Shown: positions 37,745 through 46,750, counted from the first letter of the stretch. The stretch: 64,000 bases of DNA from Streptococcus oriscaviae (GCF_018137985.1 NZ_CP073084.1:2046001-2110000), one strand, 5' to 3'. Notes: generated by a model from the sequence alone, not told the origin. Translations and numbers: made by a program.

Positions 37745-38749
37745 ATGATGAATACCGACGATACGGTAACGATTTATGACGTTGCTCGCGAAGCAGGTGT
37801 TTCCATGGCTACGGTTAGCCGTGTAGTAAACGGTAATAAGAATGTCAAGGAAAACACTCGTAAGAAAGTTTTAGAAGTCATCGATCGCTTGGATTATCGT
37901 CCCAATGCTGTTGCAAGAGGACTTGCTAGTAAAAAAACGACAACAGTAGGGGTTGTCATTCCAAATATAGCTAATGCTTACTACGCAACCTTGGCTAAGG
38001 GAATTGATGATATTGCAGATATGTATAAGTATAATATCGTCCTAGCCAACAGCGATGAAAGTGATGAAAAAGAAATCAATGTTGTCAATACCCTCTTTTC
38101 AAAACAGGTGGATGGCATTATCTTTATGGGCTACCATTTGACTGACAAGATTCGTGCTGAGTTTTCACGCTCCCGTACACCGATTGTTTTGGCGGGGACA
38201 GTAGATTTGGAGCATCAGTTGCCAAGCGTCAACATTGATTATGCGAAGGCAACGTCTGATGCGGTGCAGGTTCTTGCTAAGCACAATGAAAAGATTGCTT
38301 TTGTATCGGGGCCGCTAGTGGACGATATTAACGGGAAGGTTCGTTTTTCTGGTTATAAGGCTGGTCTTAAAGCCAATGGCCTGGAGTTCAACGAAGGTCT
38401 TGTCTTTGAATCCAAGTACAAGTATGAAGAAGGCTATGCCTTGGCAGAACGCATTTTGAACTCTGGAGCGACAGCTGCCTATGTAGCAGAAGATGAGATA
38501 GCAGCAGGACTCTTGAACGGGATTTCAGACAAGGGAATCAAGGTTCCAGAAGAGTTTGAAATCATCACCAGCGATGACTCGATTGTGACCAAATTTACCA
38601 GTCCAAACCTGACCTCCATCAGCCAACCGCTCTATGACATTGGTGCCATTGCTATGCGGATGCTGACCAAGATTATGCACAAGGAAGACTTGGAAAGCCG
38701 CGAGGTTATCTTGAACCACGGTATCAAAGATCGTCACTCAACCAAGTAA
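37745..38749 (+). CDS. ccpA: Catabolite control protein A
   Basis: A 334-residue LacI/GalR regulator, or 333 if the second ATG at 37748 is used. The HTH is TIYDVAREAGVSMATVSRVVNG and the hinge helix RPNAVARGLASKK. The periplasmic-binding-like core binds HPr-Ser46-P. It controls carbon catabolite repression, and in S. suis also affects capsule and virulence genes. GGAAG lies eight bases before the first ATG. Divergent from pepQ, and ends at a strong terminator. Confidence 0.97.
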   Translation: MMNTDDTVTIYDVAREAGVSMATVSRVVNGNKNVKENTRKKVLEVIDRLDYRPNAVARGLASKKTTTVGVVIPNIANAYYATLAKGIDDIADMYKYNIVLANSDESDEKEINVVNTLFSKQVDGIIFMGYHLTDKIRAEFSRSRTPIVLAGTVDLEHQLPSVNIDYAKATSDAVQVLAKHNEKIAFVSGPLVDDINGKVRFSGYKAGLKANGLEFNEGLVFESKYKYEEGYALAERILNSGATAAYVAEDEIAAGLLNGISDKGIKVPEEFEIITSDDSIVTKFTSPNLTSISQPLYDIGAIAMRMLTKIMHKEDLESREVILNHGIKDRHSTK

Positions 38750-38755
38750 AAAAGA

Positions 38756-38790
38756 CAAAAACACCAGAAGTGAGGCTTCTGGTGTTTTGC
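38756..38790. terminator. Bidirectional terminator
   Basis: ACACCAGAAG pairs perfectly with CTTCTGGTGT around a 5-base loop, with A and T runs on either side. Confidence 0.93.
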
Positions 38791-38793
38791 TCG

Positions 38794-40110
38794 TTAATAG
38801 AGAAAATGGGCTGCTAGAAGGATGACAATCAAGGCCAAGATGTGACCGCCATTGACAATAATAAAAGAATGTTTGAGGGCGCGCTTCATACTGAGCTTGG
38901 ACAGGTTATGGAAGGTAATCATGACTCCCGATTGGGGAACAACTGTCAGGGCGGCCGAAGCGATAACCGTTACTCGGTGCAAGAGTTCGGGTTGGATGCC
39001 CATTTCCAGATAGCTAGGTAAAAAGTTGGCACTGACGATACCAATTGCGCCGGAAGCAGAACCTAGTATGCCACTTAAAAGGGCGGTTGAGAGAGAGAGG
39101 CTGATAAGAGGTGAACCAGGAATGGAGCGAATGGCTGCTTGGATAAGGGAAAAACCAGTAGAAGCCGTTAAGACAGCTCCAAAGGCTACGGTACTAGAAG
39201 TAGCAAAGGCGGGAATGATGGAAGCTGTTGTACCAGCATTTAAAACCTCTTTTTGGTTAGGTAAAAATGGTTTAAATAGAAGAGCTGACAAGAGGATGCT
39301 GATAGTCAGACCGACAACCAAAATATTGGGCATTTTGCTGAAGACAAAGATGGTTGCTAGTAGCCCCAGTAGTGGCAAACAGCTTACAAACAGTGATGGA
39401 AGCTGTTGATTGCTTTCAGAAATATCAGATTCGCTATCTCCCGTTTCCATATAGGTTTCGCCTTTCTTCAAACTCTTTTTGAGGGCGTAGGACATATAGC
39501 ACAACCCGAAAACCAACATAGTCAGGCTGGCCAAAATGCCCAATACGGGAGCGGCAGTTAGGCTTGTTCCCAATACCTTGGTCGGGATGGCATTTTGGAT
39601 GGAAGGCGTCGCAGGTAAGGCGGTCAAGGTATAGGTGCTAGCTCCCAGAAAGACCGGGATTGGAAAGAGTTCCCAGTTGATATTTAGCTCCTTAAAGAGC
39701 GGACGTGAGAGGGGCAAAAGGGTAAAGATAACAACGAAAATACTCACACCACCATAGGTTAGAATAGAAGCAACAATGGTAATGGCTAGTAATACAGAAA
39801 AGGGTTTGTCCTTGCCGACCAACTTGAGAATGGCTTGGGCGATAGACTGGGAAGCTCCGCTTTTTTCCATGTAGCTGGCCAAAATAGACCCTAGTAAAAA
39901 GATGGCAAAATTATTGATTAAAAAGCCTGTTAGACCGACCATGTAGGACTGCTCCTTACCCAGTAAGCTGTCAAGAATGTCCATCTGATTGGTTAAAATG
40001 ACTACCAAACTGGCCAAAGGGGCTGCCAAGACGACATGCAGGTTTTTGGTAGTAAGGTAAATGATGGCTGAAATAGCCAAAATGACCCCCAAAAGGGCAA
40101 GAATATCCAT
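38794..40110 (-). CDS. GntP-family permease
   Basis: A 438-residue transporter with about 12 helices, related to gluconate/H+ symporters and hydroxybutyrate permeases (GntP/IT superfamily). Helix-rich segments include GILGSASGAIGIVSANFLP and ASAALTVVPQSGVM. The ATG at 40110 is chosen because AAGGAGAT lies upstream; the frame is open 72 bases more. The substrate is unknown. It stands alone between ccpA and the folate operon. Confidence 0.85.
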   Translation of the reverse strand: MDILALLGVILAISAIIYLTTKNLHVVLAAPLASLVVILTNQMDILDSLLGKEQSYMVGLTGFLINNFAIFLLGSILASYMEKSGASQSIAQAILKLVGKDKPFSVLLAITIVASILTYGGVSIFVVIFTLLPLSRPLFKELNINWELFPIPVFLGASTYTLTALPATPSIQNAIPTKVLGTSLTAAPVLGILASLTMLVFGLCYMSYALKKSLKKGETYMETGDSESDISESNQQLPSLFVSCLPLLGLLATIFVFSKMPNILVVGLTISILLSALLFKPFLPNQKEVLNAGTTASIIPAFATSSTVAFGAVLTASTGFSLIQAAIRSIPGSPLISLSLSTALLSGILGSASGAIGIVSANFLPSYLEMGIQPELLHRVTVIASAALTVVPQSGVMITFHNLSKLSMKRALKHSFIIVNGGHILALIVILLAAHFLY

Positions 40111-40143
40111 AATAATCTCCTTATAATTGACAAAAGATAGCAG

Positions 40144-40209
40144 GGGCTCAAGCCCAGCGCCACTTCTCAGAGTTCGTGTCAAGATCTCAGCGCAGTTATT
40201 GACGAACTC
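40144..40209. repeat. Two adjacent hairpins between the GntP permease gene and folK
   Basis: A GGGCT-CA-AGCCC palindrome (40145-40155) is followed by an imperfect repeat GAGTTCGTGTCAA / TTGACGAACTC (40170-40182 / 40199-40209). The second ends three bases from the folK stop and has T-rich sequence on its right. It may be a terminator or a short dispersed repeat. Confidence 0.45.
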
Positions 40210-40211
40210 TT

Positions 40212-40739
40212 TTAAATTTTCGCGTTCTTTTCCACTCCCTGGTTGGGAGAATCCCCATATTGGTGAATGGCTTGAACATCATCAGCTAAAGGCAACAAAA
40301 GTTGGCTGATGCTTTTTCCAAGAATGGGATGGAGAAAGTCTGCCTCCAGTTCAGCCAAAGGTAGCAAAACAAAGGCTCGCTCGTGGGCATAGGGGTGAGG
40401 CACAGTCAGAGTGTCAGTCTGGATGCACTCATCATTCCAAAAAATAATATCAAGGTCAAGGGTGCGCTCGCCCCATTTTTCCTTGCGAATCCTCCCGAGT
40501 TTTTTTTCGATAGCCTGACAGGCCAGTAGGAAGTCTGGAGCAGAAAATTCGGTTTTTAGCTTGCAGACCAGATTGAGGAAGTCTTGCTGGTCTGTTTTTC
40601 CCCAGGCCGGTGTTTCATAAATGGACGAAGTAGCGATGACTTGACTCTTTGGTAGTTGCTTTAATTCTTGAATGGCTGCTTTTAGGTAGGCCATGCGGTC
40701 ACCGATATTTCCTCCAGCACTGATATAGACGGTATTCAT
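40212..40739 (-). CDS. folK: 6-hydroxymethyl-dihydropterin pyrophosphokinase (HPPK)
   Basis: A 175-residue enzyme that transfers pyrophosphate from ATP to hydroxymethyl-dihydropterin. Conserved parts are AGGNIGDRMAYL, the ETPAWG loop and RTLDLDIIFW with its metal Asp pair. It is slightly long; the last 15 or so residues are not conserved. It overlaps folB by four bases. Last gene of folE-folP-folB-folK. Confidence 0.95.
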   Translation of the reverse strand: MNTVYISAGGNIGDRMAYLKAAIQELKQLPKSQVIATSSIYETPAWGKTDQQDFLNLVCKLKTEFSAPDFLLACQAIEKKLGRIRKEKWGERTLDLDIIFWNDECIQTDTLTVPHPYAHERAFVLLPLAELEADFLHPILGKSISQLLLPLADDVQAIHQYGDSPNQGVEKNAKI

Positions 40740-41098
40740 GGGCGGCGGCGCTCCAATTCAATACCCACAGAGTCATAGTGTCCAGCAATGGGCGGATTCT
40801 CCTTATAAATAGCGCAACGGATTTGTTGAACAGAAGGGAACTGCTCAAAGATGGCTTGGCAAATAGCACCGGCTAGCCGTTCAATGAGAATGTAAGGAGT
40901 GCCTTCAACCAGCTCTTTTATCAACTCAAACACCTGTCCATAATGGACGGTATCTTCCAATCTATCCGATAGAGAGGCAGCGGTTAAGTCCAGAAATAAA
41001 TCGCAATCAACCGTGAAAATTTGGCCGAGGGTCTGCTCTTCCTTGAAGGCACCATGGTAGCCGTAAAACCGGCATTTATTGAGTGAAATTTTATCCAT
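40736..41098 (-). CDS. folB: Dihydroneopterin aldolase
   Basis: A 120-residue enzyme that converts dihydroneopterin to hydroxymethyl-dihydropterin. The conserved FYGYHGAFKEEQTLGQIF start contains the substrate-binding residues, and the catalytic Lys lies in YKENPPI. It overlaps folP and folK, so it is translationally coupled. Confidence 0.95.
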   Translation of the reverse strand: MDKISLNKCRFYGYHGAFKEEQTLGQIFTVDCDLFLDLTAASLSDRLEDTVHYGQVFELIKELVEGTPYILIERLAGAICQAIFEQFPSVQQIRCAIYKENPPIAGHYDSVGIELERRRP

Positions 41099-41897
41099 TC
41101 TTATTTCCCTTTACTAACTGACTCCATACGCGAACGAGGTCACGGTTTTCTTCTACATTGTGAACGCGAACCATCTGGCACCCCTTCATGATGGCCCAGG
41201 CAGATAGGGCGGCTGTTGCCTTATCTCGCTCTAAGGGAAGAGTCTGGCCGCCCAATAGGTGGTCAACGACACGTTTTCTAGAGATACCAAAGAGGACAGG
41301 GTAACCTAGGTTGGTAATTTGCTCCAAGCCTTCTAAGAGCTGAAGGTTGTCTTGGGCGTTTTTTGAAAAACCAAATCCCGGGTCAATCCAGATATTTTCC
41401 TTGTGAACGCCTGCCTGAAGGGCCGCATCAATCCGTTCTGCCAGAAAATTTCGTACTTCCTGTACCACATCCTCGTAGCCTTCCTGTTTTTGGTTGTGCA
41501 TAAGGATAATAGGAGCCTGATAACGAGCTGCCAAGTCCAGCATGTGACCGTCGTAGGTACCTGCCCAGACATCGTTAAGGATGTCTGCACCTGCTTCTAA
41601 GGCAGCTTGAGCAGTAGCCGTCTTATAGGTGTCAATGCTGATAAGACAGTCAAAACGCTCTTTGATAGCGCGGATAATTGGCACCACGCGCTTGATTTCT
41701 TCTTCTTCGCTGACAAATGTTGCGCCGGGACGGGTGGATTCTCCGCCAATATCAATGACGGTGGCACCGGCCGCTAACATCTTTTCAACCTGTTCAAGGG
41801 CAGCCTGAATCTCATCGAAACAGCCGCCGTCGGAGAAAGAATCTGGGGTAACATTGAGAATCCCCATAATACTGTGAGTGTCTGCAAGTTGGTGCAT
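41091..41897 (-). CDS. folP: Dihydropteroate synthase
   Basis: A 268-residue TIM-barrel enzyme that joins pABA to hydroxymethyl-dihydropterin pyrophosphate, and the target of sulfonamides. Signatures are GILNVTPDSFSDGG, DIGGESTRPG and the ISRKRVVDHLLG segment. No large insertion in the loop regions linked to sulfonamide resistance was noticed. Second gene of the operon, 15 bp after folE. Confidence 0.96.
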   Translation of the reverse strand: MHQLADTHSIMGILNVTPDSFSDGGCFDEIQAALEQVEKMLAAGATVIDIGGESTRPGATFVSEEEEIKRVVPIIRAIKERFDCLISIDTYKTATAQAALEAGADILNDVWAGTYDGHMLDLAARYQAPIILMHNQKQEGYEDVVQEVRNFLAERIDAALQAGVHKENIWIDPGFGFSKNAQDNLQLLEGLEQITNLGYPVLFGISRKRVVDHLLGGQTLPLERDKATAALSAWAIMKGCQMVRVHNVEENRDLVRVWSQLVKGNKNG

Positions 41898-41912
41898 GGT
41901 TTTGCTATCTCC

Positions 41913-42482
41913 TTACTTATTGTGAATCATGGACAAGAGCTCGCGCCGCAAAATGGCGTCTTCTTTGAAGCTACCTAGAGCAACAGTCGTTACCGTCTTG
42001 CTGCCCGGTTTACGGATGCCGCGCATACTCATACACATGTGTTCGGCTTCAACCATGACAAAAACTCCCTCTGGATGAAGAGCGTCCTGCAAGGCATGGG
42101 CAACCTGATGGGTCAGACGTTCCTGAAGCTGAGGGCGTCTGCTGGCCACCTCAACAGCCCGGGCCAATTTGCTAAGTCCAGTAACTCGGCCTTGGCTGGG
42201 AATATAGGCGACGTGGGCAATGCCATAAAAGGGCACAAGATGGTGTTCGCACATCGAGTGAAAAGGAATATCCTTGACCAAGACGACCTCTTCGTGACCT
42301 TCTGAAAAGACGGCTGTAAATTCATCTTTGGGGTCGGAGTCTAGGCCATTAAACATTTCCAAGTACATCTTTGCGACCCGCTTGGGAGTGTCCAGTAAGC
42401 CTTCACGCTCAGGGTCTTCGCCCAAAAGTTGAAGGAGCTGATAAATCGTTTGTTCCAGTTGTTCTTGTTTTGAAATGGTCAT
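41913..42482 (-). CDS. folE: GTP cyclohydrolase I
   Basis: A 189-residue enzyme that turns GTP into dihydroneopterin triphosphate, the first folate step. The zinc ligands are in [12 protein letters not shown] and [10 protein letters not shown]. The frame continues upstream to an ATG at 42512, but the -10 box (42523-42518, reverse strand) would put transcription start at about 42511, after that ATG, so the start at 42482 (MTISKQEQ) is preferred. First gene of the folate operon. Confidence 0.93.
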   Translation of the reverse strand: MTISKQEQLEQTIYQLLQLLGEDPEREGLLDTPKRVAKMYLEMFNGLDSDPKDEFTAVFSEGHEEVVLVKDIPFHSMCEHHLVPFYGIAHVAYIPSQGRVTGLSKLARAVEVASRRPQLQERLTHQVAHALQDALHPEGVFVMVEAEHMCMSMRGIRKPGSKTVTTVALGSFKEDAILRRELLSMIHNK

Positions 42483-42517
42483 TCCTGCTAATCTCTTTCT
42501 TTTTTCATACATAGTCC

Positions 42518-42523
42518 ATTATA
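42518..42523 (-). promoter_or_regulatory. -10 box of the folate operon
   Basis: TATAAT on the reverse strand, within GGGATATAATGG. It sits 36 bases before the chosen folE start. Confidence 0.65.
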
Positions 42524-42613
42524 TCCCAAATTGAGGGATTTAGGAAGATAGAGTCCTTTGAATATGGAAGAATATACGGATTTAGGCTCTGTTTTTGAAA
42601 GGCAGAGCTTCTA

Positions 42614-42622
42614 TGCTATAAT
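42614..42622 (+). promoter_or_regulatory. Extended -10 promoter of mutX
   Basis: TGCTATAAT (TATAAT 42617-42622) lies inside the long upstream frame of mutX, so that upstream part cannot be translated from this promoter. Confidence 0.65.
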
Positions 42623-42653
42623 GATAGAAATGACGAAAGAGGATAGACAAAAG

Positions 42654-43121
42654 ATGATTCAATTAGCAACCATCTGCTACATTGACAATGGAGAAGCCTT
42701 TCTTATGCTCCATCGGAATAAAAAAGAGAATGACATTCATCATGGAAAGTGGATTGGCGTAGGTGGAAAATTAGAAGCAGGAGAAACACCTCAGGCCTGC
42801 GCTAAGCGCGAAATATTGGAAGAAACAGGCCTTGAAGTGACGGATATGAGCTTAAGAGGTATTATCACCTTTCCCAACCTGACTCCAAACTGCGATTGGT
42901 ACGCCTATGTTTTTAAAATTACAGGCTTTGAAGGAGAGCTCATTGATTGCCCAGAGGGGGACTTGGAATGGGTACCTTATGATCAAGTGTTGACGAAGCC
43001 GAGCTGGGAAGGAGATTGGCGCTTTCAGTCCTGGCTCTTGGAAAACAAACCCTTCTTTTCTGCTAGCTTTAGCTATGAAGCAGATAAGCTGGTGTCCTAT
43101 CATGTTGACTTTTATGACTAA
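42654..43121 (+). CDS. mutX: 8-oxo-dGTP diphosphatase (MutT/Nudix)
   Basis: A 155-residue Nudix hydrolase that clears oxidised dGTP before it enters DNA. The Nudix box is complete, from GGKLEAGETPQACAKREI to LEETGL. The ATG at 42654 gives MIQLATICYIDNGE, matching pneumococcal MutX, and GAGGA lies ten bases upstream. An ATG at 42630 is possible but would sit at the transcription start. Works alongside MutM. Confidence 0.92.
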   Translation: MIQLATICYIDNGEAFLMLHRNKKENDIHHGKWIGVGGKLEAGETPQACAKREILEETGLEVTDMSLRGIITFPNLTPNCDWYAYVFKITGFEGELIDCPEGDLEWVPYDQVLTKPSWEGDWRFQSWLLENKPFFSASFSYEADKLVSYHVDFYD

Positions 43122-43169
43122 GACCCGTTGGAGCGGAAGAAGAACCTTCTGCTCCCAGTGTCTTTTTTT
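43121..43169 (+). terminator. Terminator of mutX
   Basis: A stem of GGAGC-GGAAG with CTTCT-GCTCC, extended by outer AGAC/GTCT, followed by seven T. It begins at the mutX stop. Confidence 0.85.
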
Positions 43170-43181
43170 GAAAAAAAGGAC

Positions 43182-43187
43182 TATAAT
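43182..43187 (+). promoter_or_regulatory. -10 box seven bases from the glycosyltransferase ATG
   Basis: TATAAT in GGACTATAATGG. Counting its last T as -7, +1 is 43194, the A of the ATG, so the mRNA may be leaderless. Confidence 0.55.
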
Positions 43188-43193
43188 GGAAAT

Positions 43194-44192
43194 ATGAAAG
43201 TATTATTGTATTTAGAAGGGAAGACTGTCCTTGAGAAATCTGGGATTGGTCGTGCCCTCCACCATCAGATGGAAGCCCTGGATATGGCAGGGATTCCTTA
43301 TACCACAGACCTTCTGGGAGATTATGATGTGGTTCACATCAATACCTACGGTCCTCGTAGCTGGCTGTTATTGCATGCAGCCAAGCGCCGGGGGAAAAAG
43401 GTCATCTTACATGGACACTCTACCAAGGAGGATTTTCAAAATTCCTTTATTGGCTCGAACTTCTTGGCTCCTTTTTTCGGGAAATACCTGGCTGGGATGT
43501 ATCAGAAGGCGGATTTTGTTATCACACCGTCTGCTTACTCTAAGAAATTGATTGAGTCCTACGGTGTTACAACGCCGATTGTAGCTGTTTCAAATGGGAT
43601 AGACCTTGAGCGCTACCGCAAGGATCCCCATAAGGAGGCGGTCTTTAGGAAGCATTTCGGCATTGAAGAAGGTCAACCTGTTGTAGTCTGTGCGGGCCTT
43701 TATTTCCGTCGCAAGGGGATTGAAGATTTTGTCAAGGTGGCAGAAAAAATGCCTCATGTCCGCTTTATCTGGCTAGGCAGTATCAAGAAATGGCTGATTC
43801 CTTCTTATATCCGCAAAATTGTGAATGGAGATCATCCTGACAATGTTTCCTTCCCTGGCTTTTTCAAGGGAGCTGTTTTTCAAGGGGCCATGAGCGGAGC
43901 AGATGTTTTTTTCTTCCCTTCTTATGAAGAAACAGAAGGGATCGTTGTCTTAGAGGCGCTTGCTAGCTACCAGAATGTTGTCCTGCGAGATATTCCAGTT
44001 TATCAGGGATGGATTGATGAAAACAGCACAGAGTTGGGGCGGACAGTGGATGATTTTGTAGAGTCTATCCAGAAGATTTTAGACAAGAAAGTAGATAAGC
44101 GTGAAGCAGGCTATCGAGTGGCAGAGAGCCGGTCTATGGATCAGGTTTCTCATCAGCTGGTTGATGCCTATCGACAAGTATTGGAGATGTAG
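43194..44192 (+). CDS. cpoA: Glycolipid glycosyltransferase, CpoA-like (GT4)
   Basis: A 332-residue GT4 glycosyltransferase. Conserved parts are the N-terminal MKVLLYLE, GHSTKEDFQNSF, the VSNGIDLERY segment and the EX7E-type donor site FPSYEETEGIVVLEALAS. It resembles pneumococcal CpoA, which adds galactose to glucosyl-diacylglycerol. The frame is open 66 bases upstream, but only 43194 lies after the promoter and starts the Rossmann strand. The next gene begins directly after its stop, so the two glycolipid steps are co-expressed. Specific sugar is inferred. Confidence 0.82.
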   Translation: MKVLLYLEGKTVLEKSGIGRALHHQMEALDMAGIPYTTDLLGDYDVVHINTYGPRSWLLLHAAKRRGKKVILHGHSTKEDFQNSFIGSNFLAPFFGKYLAGMYQKADFVITPSAYSKKLIESYGVTTPIVAVSNGIDLERYRKDPHKEAVFRKHFGIEEGQPVVVCAGLYFRRKGIEDFVKVAEKMPHVRFIWLGSIKKWLIPSYIRKIVNGDHPDNVSFPGFFKGAVFQGAMSGADVFFFPSYEETEGIVVLEALASYQNVVLRDIPVYQGWIDENSTELGRTVDDFVESIQKILDKKVDKREAGYRVAESRSMDQVSHQLVDAYRQVLEM

Positions 44193-45506
44193 ATGCGTAT
44201 AGGATTTTTTACAGATACTTATTTTCCACAGGTATCAGGAGTGGCAACTTCGATAAAGACCCTCAAGACAGAGTTGGAAAAACAGGGGCATACGGTCTTT
44301 ATTTTTACAACTACCGACGAGGACATTAACCGGTATGAGGACTGGGATGTCATCCGCATCCCCAGCGTACCCTTTTTTGCCTTCAAGGAACGGCGCGTGG
44401 CCTACCGAGGCTTTACAGATGCCTTGAAAATTGCTCGTCGCTACAAGCTAGATCTCATCCATACCCATACAGAGTTTTCGCTGGGTATTTTGGGGAAAAT
44501 GATTGCCAGGGAACTGGATATTCCTGTGGTTCACACCTACCATACCCAGTATGAAGACTATGTTCACTACATCGCGAATGGAAAGCTGATTCGTCCCAGC
44601 ATGGTCAAATACTTCGTCCGCAGTTTTCTCAAGGGCTTGGACGGGGTTATCTGCCCTAGCGAGATTGTTGAAGACCTGCTAAATGGTTACGATATTCCGA
44701 TTTCCAAGCGAGTGATTCCAACAGGTATTGATTTGGCCAAGTTTGAGCGCCCAGAAATTACCGAGGAAGACACCCTAGATTTGCGGGCTCATTTGGGCAT
44801 TGAACCAGATGAAACCATGCTGCTTAGTCTGTCGCGTATTTCTCATGAAAAAAATATTCAGGCTATCGTTAGTGCCATGCCAACCATTTTGGCTGACAAC
44901 AGCAAGGTCAAATTGGTGATTGTGGGCGGAGGGCCTTTTGCCGAGGAACTCAAAGAACTCATCCATGAACTGGGCCTGACCGACTCAGTGCAGATGACAG
45001 GGATGATTGCTCCGACAGATACCGCCCTTTACTACAAGGCGGCTGACTTCTTCATCTCAGCCTCTACCAGTGAAACTCAAGGACTAACCTTCTTGGAAAG
45101 TTTAGCTTCTGGAACGCCGATTTTGGCTCATTCCAATCCCTACCTAGATAATGTCATTACAGACAAGATGTTTGGTACCCTTTACCAGCGGGAGCAAGAG
45201 CTTTCGGACGCTGTTGTTGAAGCTATTGTAGCGACGCCTGTGATGAACCAGCATCTTCTGGAGAAGAAACTCTATGAGATTTCAGCTACTAACTTTGGCC
45301 GCAGGGTTTATGAATACTATCTGGATCTCAAGATTTCCTACGATTTCCGAAGAAACCACATCAAAGAGGACGGCGTAGTAGAAAGTCTATTAAAAGAAGC
45401 GATTTATTTACCACAAAAAGTCGTTGTCAAATCATCAACGACAACAGTTAAAATTTTAAAAAAATCCGTTCAGCAGGTTAAATCCATCCGCAATTTCTTT
45501 GACTAA
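44193..45506 (+). CDS. Monoglucosyl-diacylglycerol synthase-like glycosyltransferase (GT4)
   Basis: A 437-residue GT4 enzyme. It begins MRIGFFTDTYFPQVSGVATS, has HTHTEFSLG, HTYHTQYEDYVHY and IPTGIDLAKFERPE, and the donor-site EX7E in STSETQGLTFLESLASG. The last 60 residues are basic and probably bind the membrane surface. It resembles the pneumococcal enzyme that makes alpha-glucosyl-diacylglycerol, the first streptococcal glycolipid and substrate of the CpoA-like partner. It starts with no gap after it. Confidence 0.86.
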   Translation: MRIGFFTDTYFPQVSGVATSIKTLKTELEKQGHTVFIFTTTDEDINRYEDWDVIRIPSVPFFAFKERRVAYRGFTDALKIARRYKLDLIHTHTEFSLGILGKMIARELDIPVVHTYHTQYEDYVHYIANGKLIRPSMVKYFVRSFLKGLDGVICPSEIVEDLLNGYDIPISKRVIPTGIDLAKFERPEITEEDTLDLRAHLGIEPDETMLLSLSRISHEKNIQAIVSAMPTILADNSKVKLVIVGGGPFAEELKELIHELGLTDSVQMTGMIAPTDTALYYKAADFFISASTSETQGLTFLESLASGTPILAHSNPYLDNVITDKMFGTLYQREQELSDAVVEAIVATPVMNQHLLEKKLYEISATNFGRRVYEYYLDLKISYDFRRNHIKEDGVVESLLKEAIYLPQKVVVKSSTTTVKILKKSVQQVKSIRNFFD

Positions 45507-45517
45507 GGAGGTGGAAG

Positions 45518-45883
45518 ATGGCACAGTTTAAAGCACTCAATTGGCGCAGTTTACTGCTTCATGCAGGACTTATCTTATTTATGTATGTGGGAGTTTTTTG
45601 GCTTTGCCAATTTTTGGAACCCATGCTTGCCAAAGGCATTGTGGTCAATAATATCCTCTTTTTCACACCTCTGGTACTCTTTATGAGCAGCGCTATCTAT
45701 GCCTGGAAATATGGTTTCTCTATCCTATATAGCGCACTCGTGTTTCTGCTCTATCCTGTGACCATCTTGATTTTTAGAGAGTGGATTCTCATCTACCACC
45801 TGTTTTATACGGGCTGCTCGCTGCTAGGCAATCTAGCAGGAGCTTGGCTAAAAACCTTCCAAAAAGGAACTAATAATCCTTGA
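45518..45883 (+). CDS. Small membrane protein, unknown
   Basis: A 121-residue protein with three or four hydrophobic helices and no recognised family. AGGAGG precedes the ATG, 11 bp after the glucosyltransferase, so it is probably in the same operon and may assist glycolipid synthesis. That is inference from position only. Confidence 0.75.
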   Translation: MAQFKALNWRSLLLHAGLILFMYVGVFWLCQFLEPMLAKGIVVNNILFFTPLVLFMSSAIYAWKYGFSILYSALVFLLYPVTILIFREWILIYHLFYTGCSLLGNLAGAWLKTFQKGTNNP

Positions 45884-45907
45884 AAAATTGTCAAATCGTG
45901 CTATAAT
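45880..45907 (+). promoter_or_regulatory. Promoter of the T-box transcript
   Basis: TTGAAA (45880-45885) and TATAAT (45902-45907, TG-extended) have a 16-bp spacer. The -35 overlaps the stop of the membrane-protein gene. Confidence 0.8.
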
Positions 45908-45913
45908 AGCTCT

Positions 45914-46130
45914 TAGAGACTTATCAATCCTAGGAAATCTTTGAGAGAGTGGGCGGTTGGTGCAAGCACACAGAGGATAGGATTGACACTACTCGGTATG
46001 ATTTTATGCAAACATAAAAGGGTGGTTCCCTTATCGCCAATTCGAGGTCAAGGACGTCTTTTTCGTGCTTGATAAATGAAGGTGGAACCACGTTGCGACG
46101 TCCTTTTGCGAGGGCGTCGTATTTATTTTG
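45914..46130 (+). promoter_or_regulatory. T-box riboswitch (threonine type)
   Basis: The leader has a long Stem I closed by TCAATCCT / AGGATTGA, with ACT as the likely specifier in CACTA (45990-45994), followed by the usual A. The T-box is AAGGTGGAACCACG at 46079-46092. The antiterminator pairs AAGGACGTC (46050-46058) with GACGTCCTT (46097-46105); the competing terminator pairs CGACGTCC (46096-46103) with GGGCGTCG (46112-46119), followed by a T-rich run. Uncharged tRNA-Thr would stabilise the antiterminator. The specifier fits thrS, but two other genes come first. Confidence 0.9.
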
Positions 46131-46144
46131 GAGGAGGTGAGAAG

Positions 46145-46750
46145 ATGCTTTATCTCATCGGAGGTTCACCCTGCAGTGGGAAATCGACAATTGCAGCCCA
46201 TTTAGCGGAGCGCTATCAACTGATTCCCATTAAATTGGATGATTTGGTGGAGGGTTTTACCCAAGCAGCTAGAAGGGATGGTGCCCCCATTTCAACTCTT
46301 AGGGAGAAGAGAACAACGGATCAGATCTGGTTGAGAGAGCCCGCCGCCATGGCCGAGGAAGAATGGGCCTTTTATGAGGAAATTTTTCCCTACCTGCGGC
46401 AATACCTAGCAGAGAACCGGGATAAACCAATGATCTTAGAGGGTGCAGGCTGTTTGCCCCACTTGATCAAATCCCTAAACATGGACCTTTCCTACCTTTG
46501 CCTGACCCCGACAGCTGACTTTCAGAAGGAGCAGTATGCTAAGAGAGAATGGGTTCCTTATGTCTTACAAAACTCCTCCCATCCTCAGCTGGCTTTTGAC
46601 AACTGGATGAAGCGAGACATTCTCTTTGCCAAACGGTGCCGCAAGGAGGCAGAAAGGCTATCCTATCCACAGCTGCTGACCGATGGCAGCCGAAGGATTG
46701 AGGAAATGACAGAGCAAGCTGCGCATATCTTGGGCCTATCTAACTGCTAA
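46145..46750 (+). CDS. P-loop kinase-like NTPase
   Basis: A 201-residue protein with Walker A GGSPCSGKST at residues 6-15 and a conserved IKLDDLVEG acidic segment, in the style of shikimate/gluconate or zeta-toxin type small-molecule kinases. The substrate is unknown. A strong GGAGGAGGTGAG lies before the ATG at 46145; the frame extends into the T-box terminator but cannot start there. It is the first gene after the T-box, so expression should rise on threonine shortage. Confidence 0.78.
   Translation: MLYLIGGSPCSGKSTIAAHLAERYQLIPIKLDDLVEGFTQAARRDGAPISTLREKRTTDQIWLREPAAMAEEEWAFYEEIFPYLRQYLAENRDKPMILEGAGCLPHLIKSLNMDLSYLCLTPTADFQKEQYAKREWVPYVLQNSSHPQLAFDNWMKRDILFAKRCRKEAERLSYPQLLTDGSRRIEEMTEQAAHILGLSNC

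Noticed and set aside
46076..46144. Upstream extension of the P-loop kinase frame
   Set aside because: It covers the T-box sequence and terminator; a strong ribosome site points to 46145.
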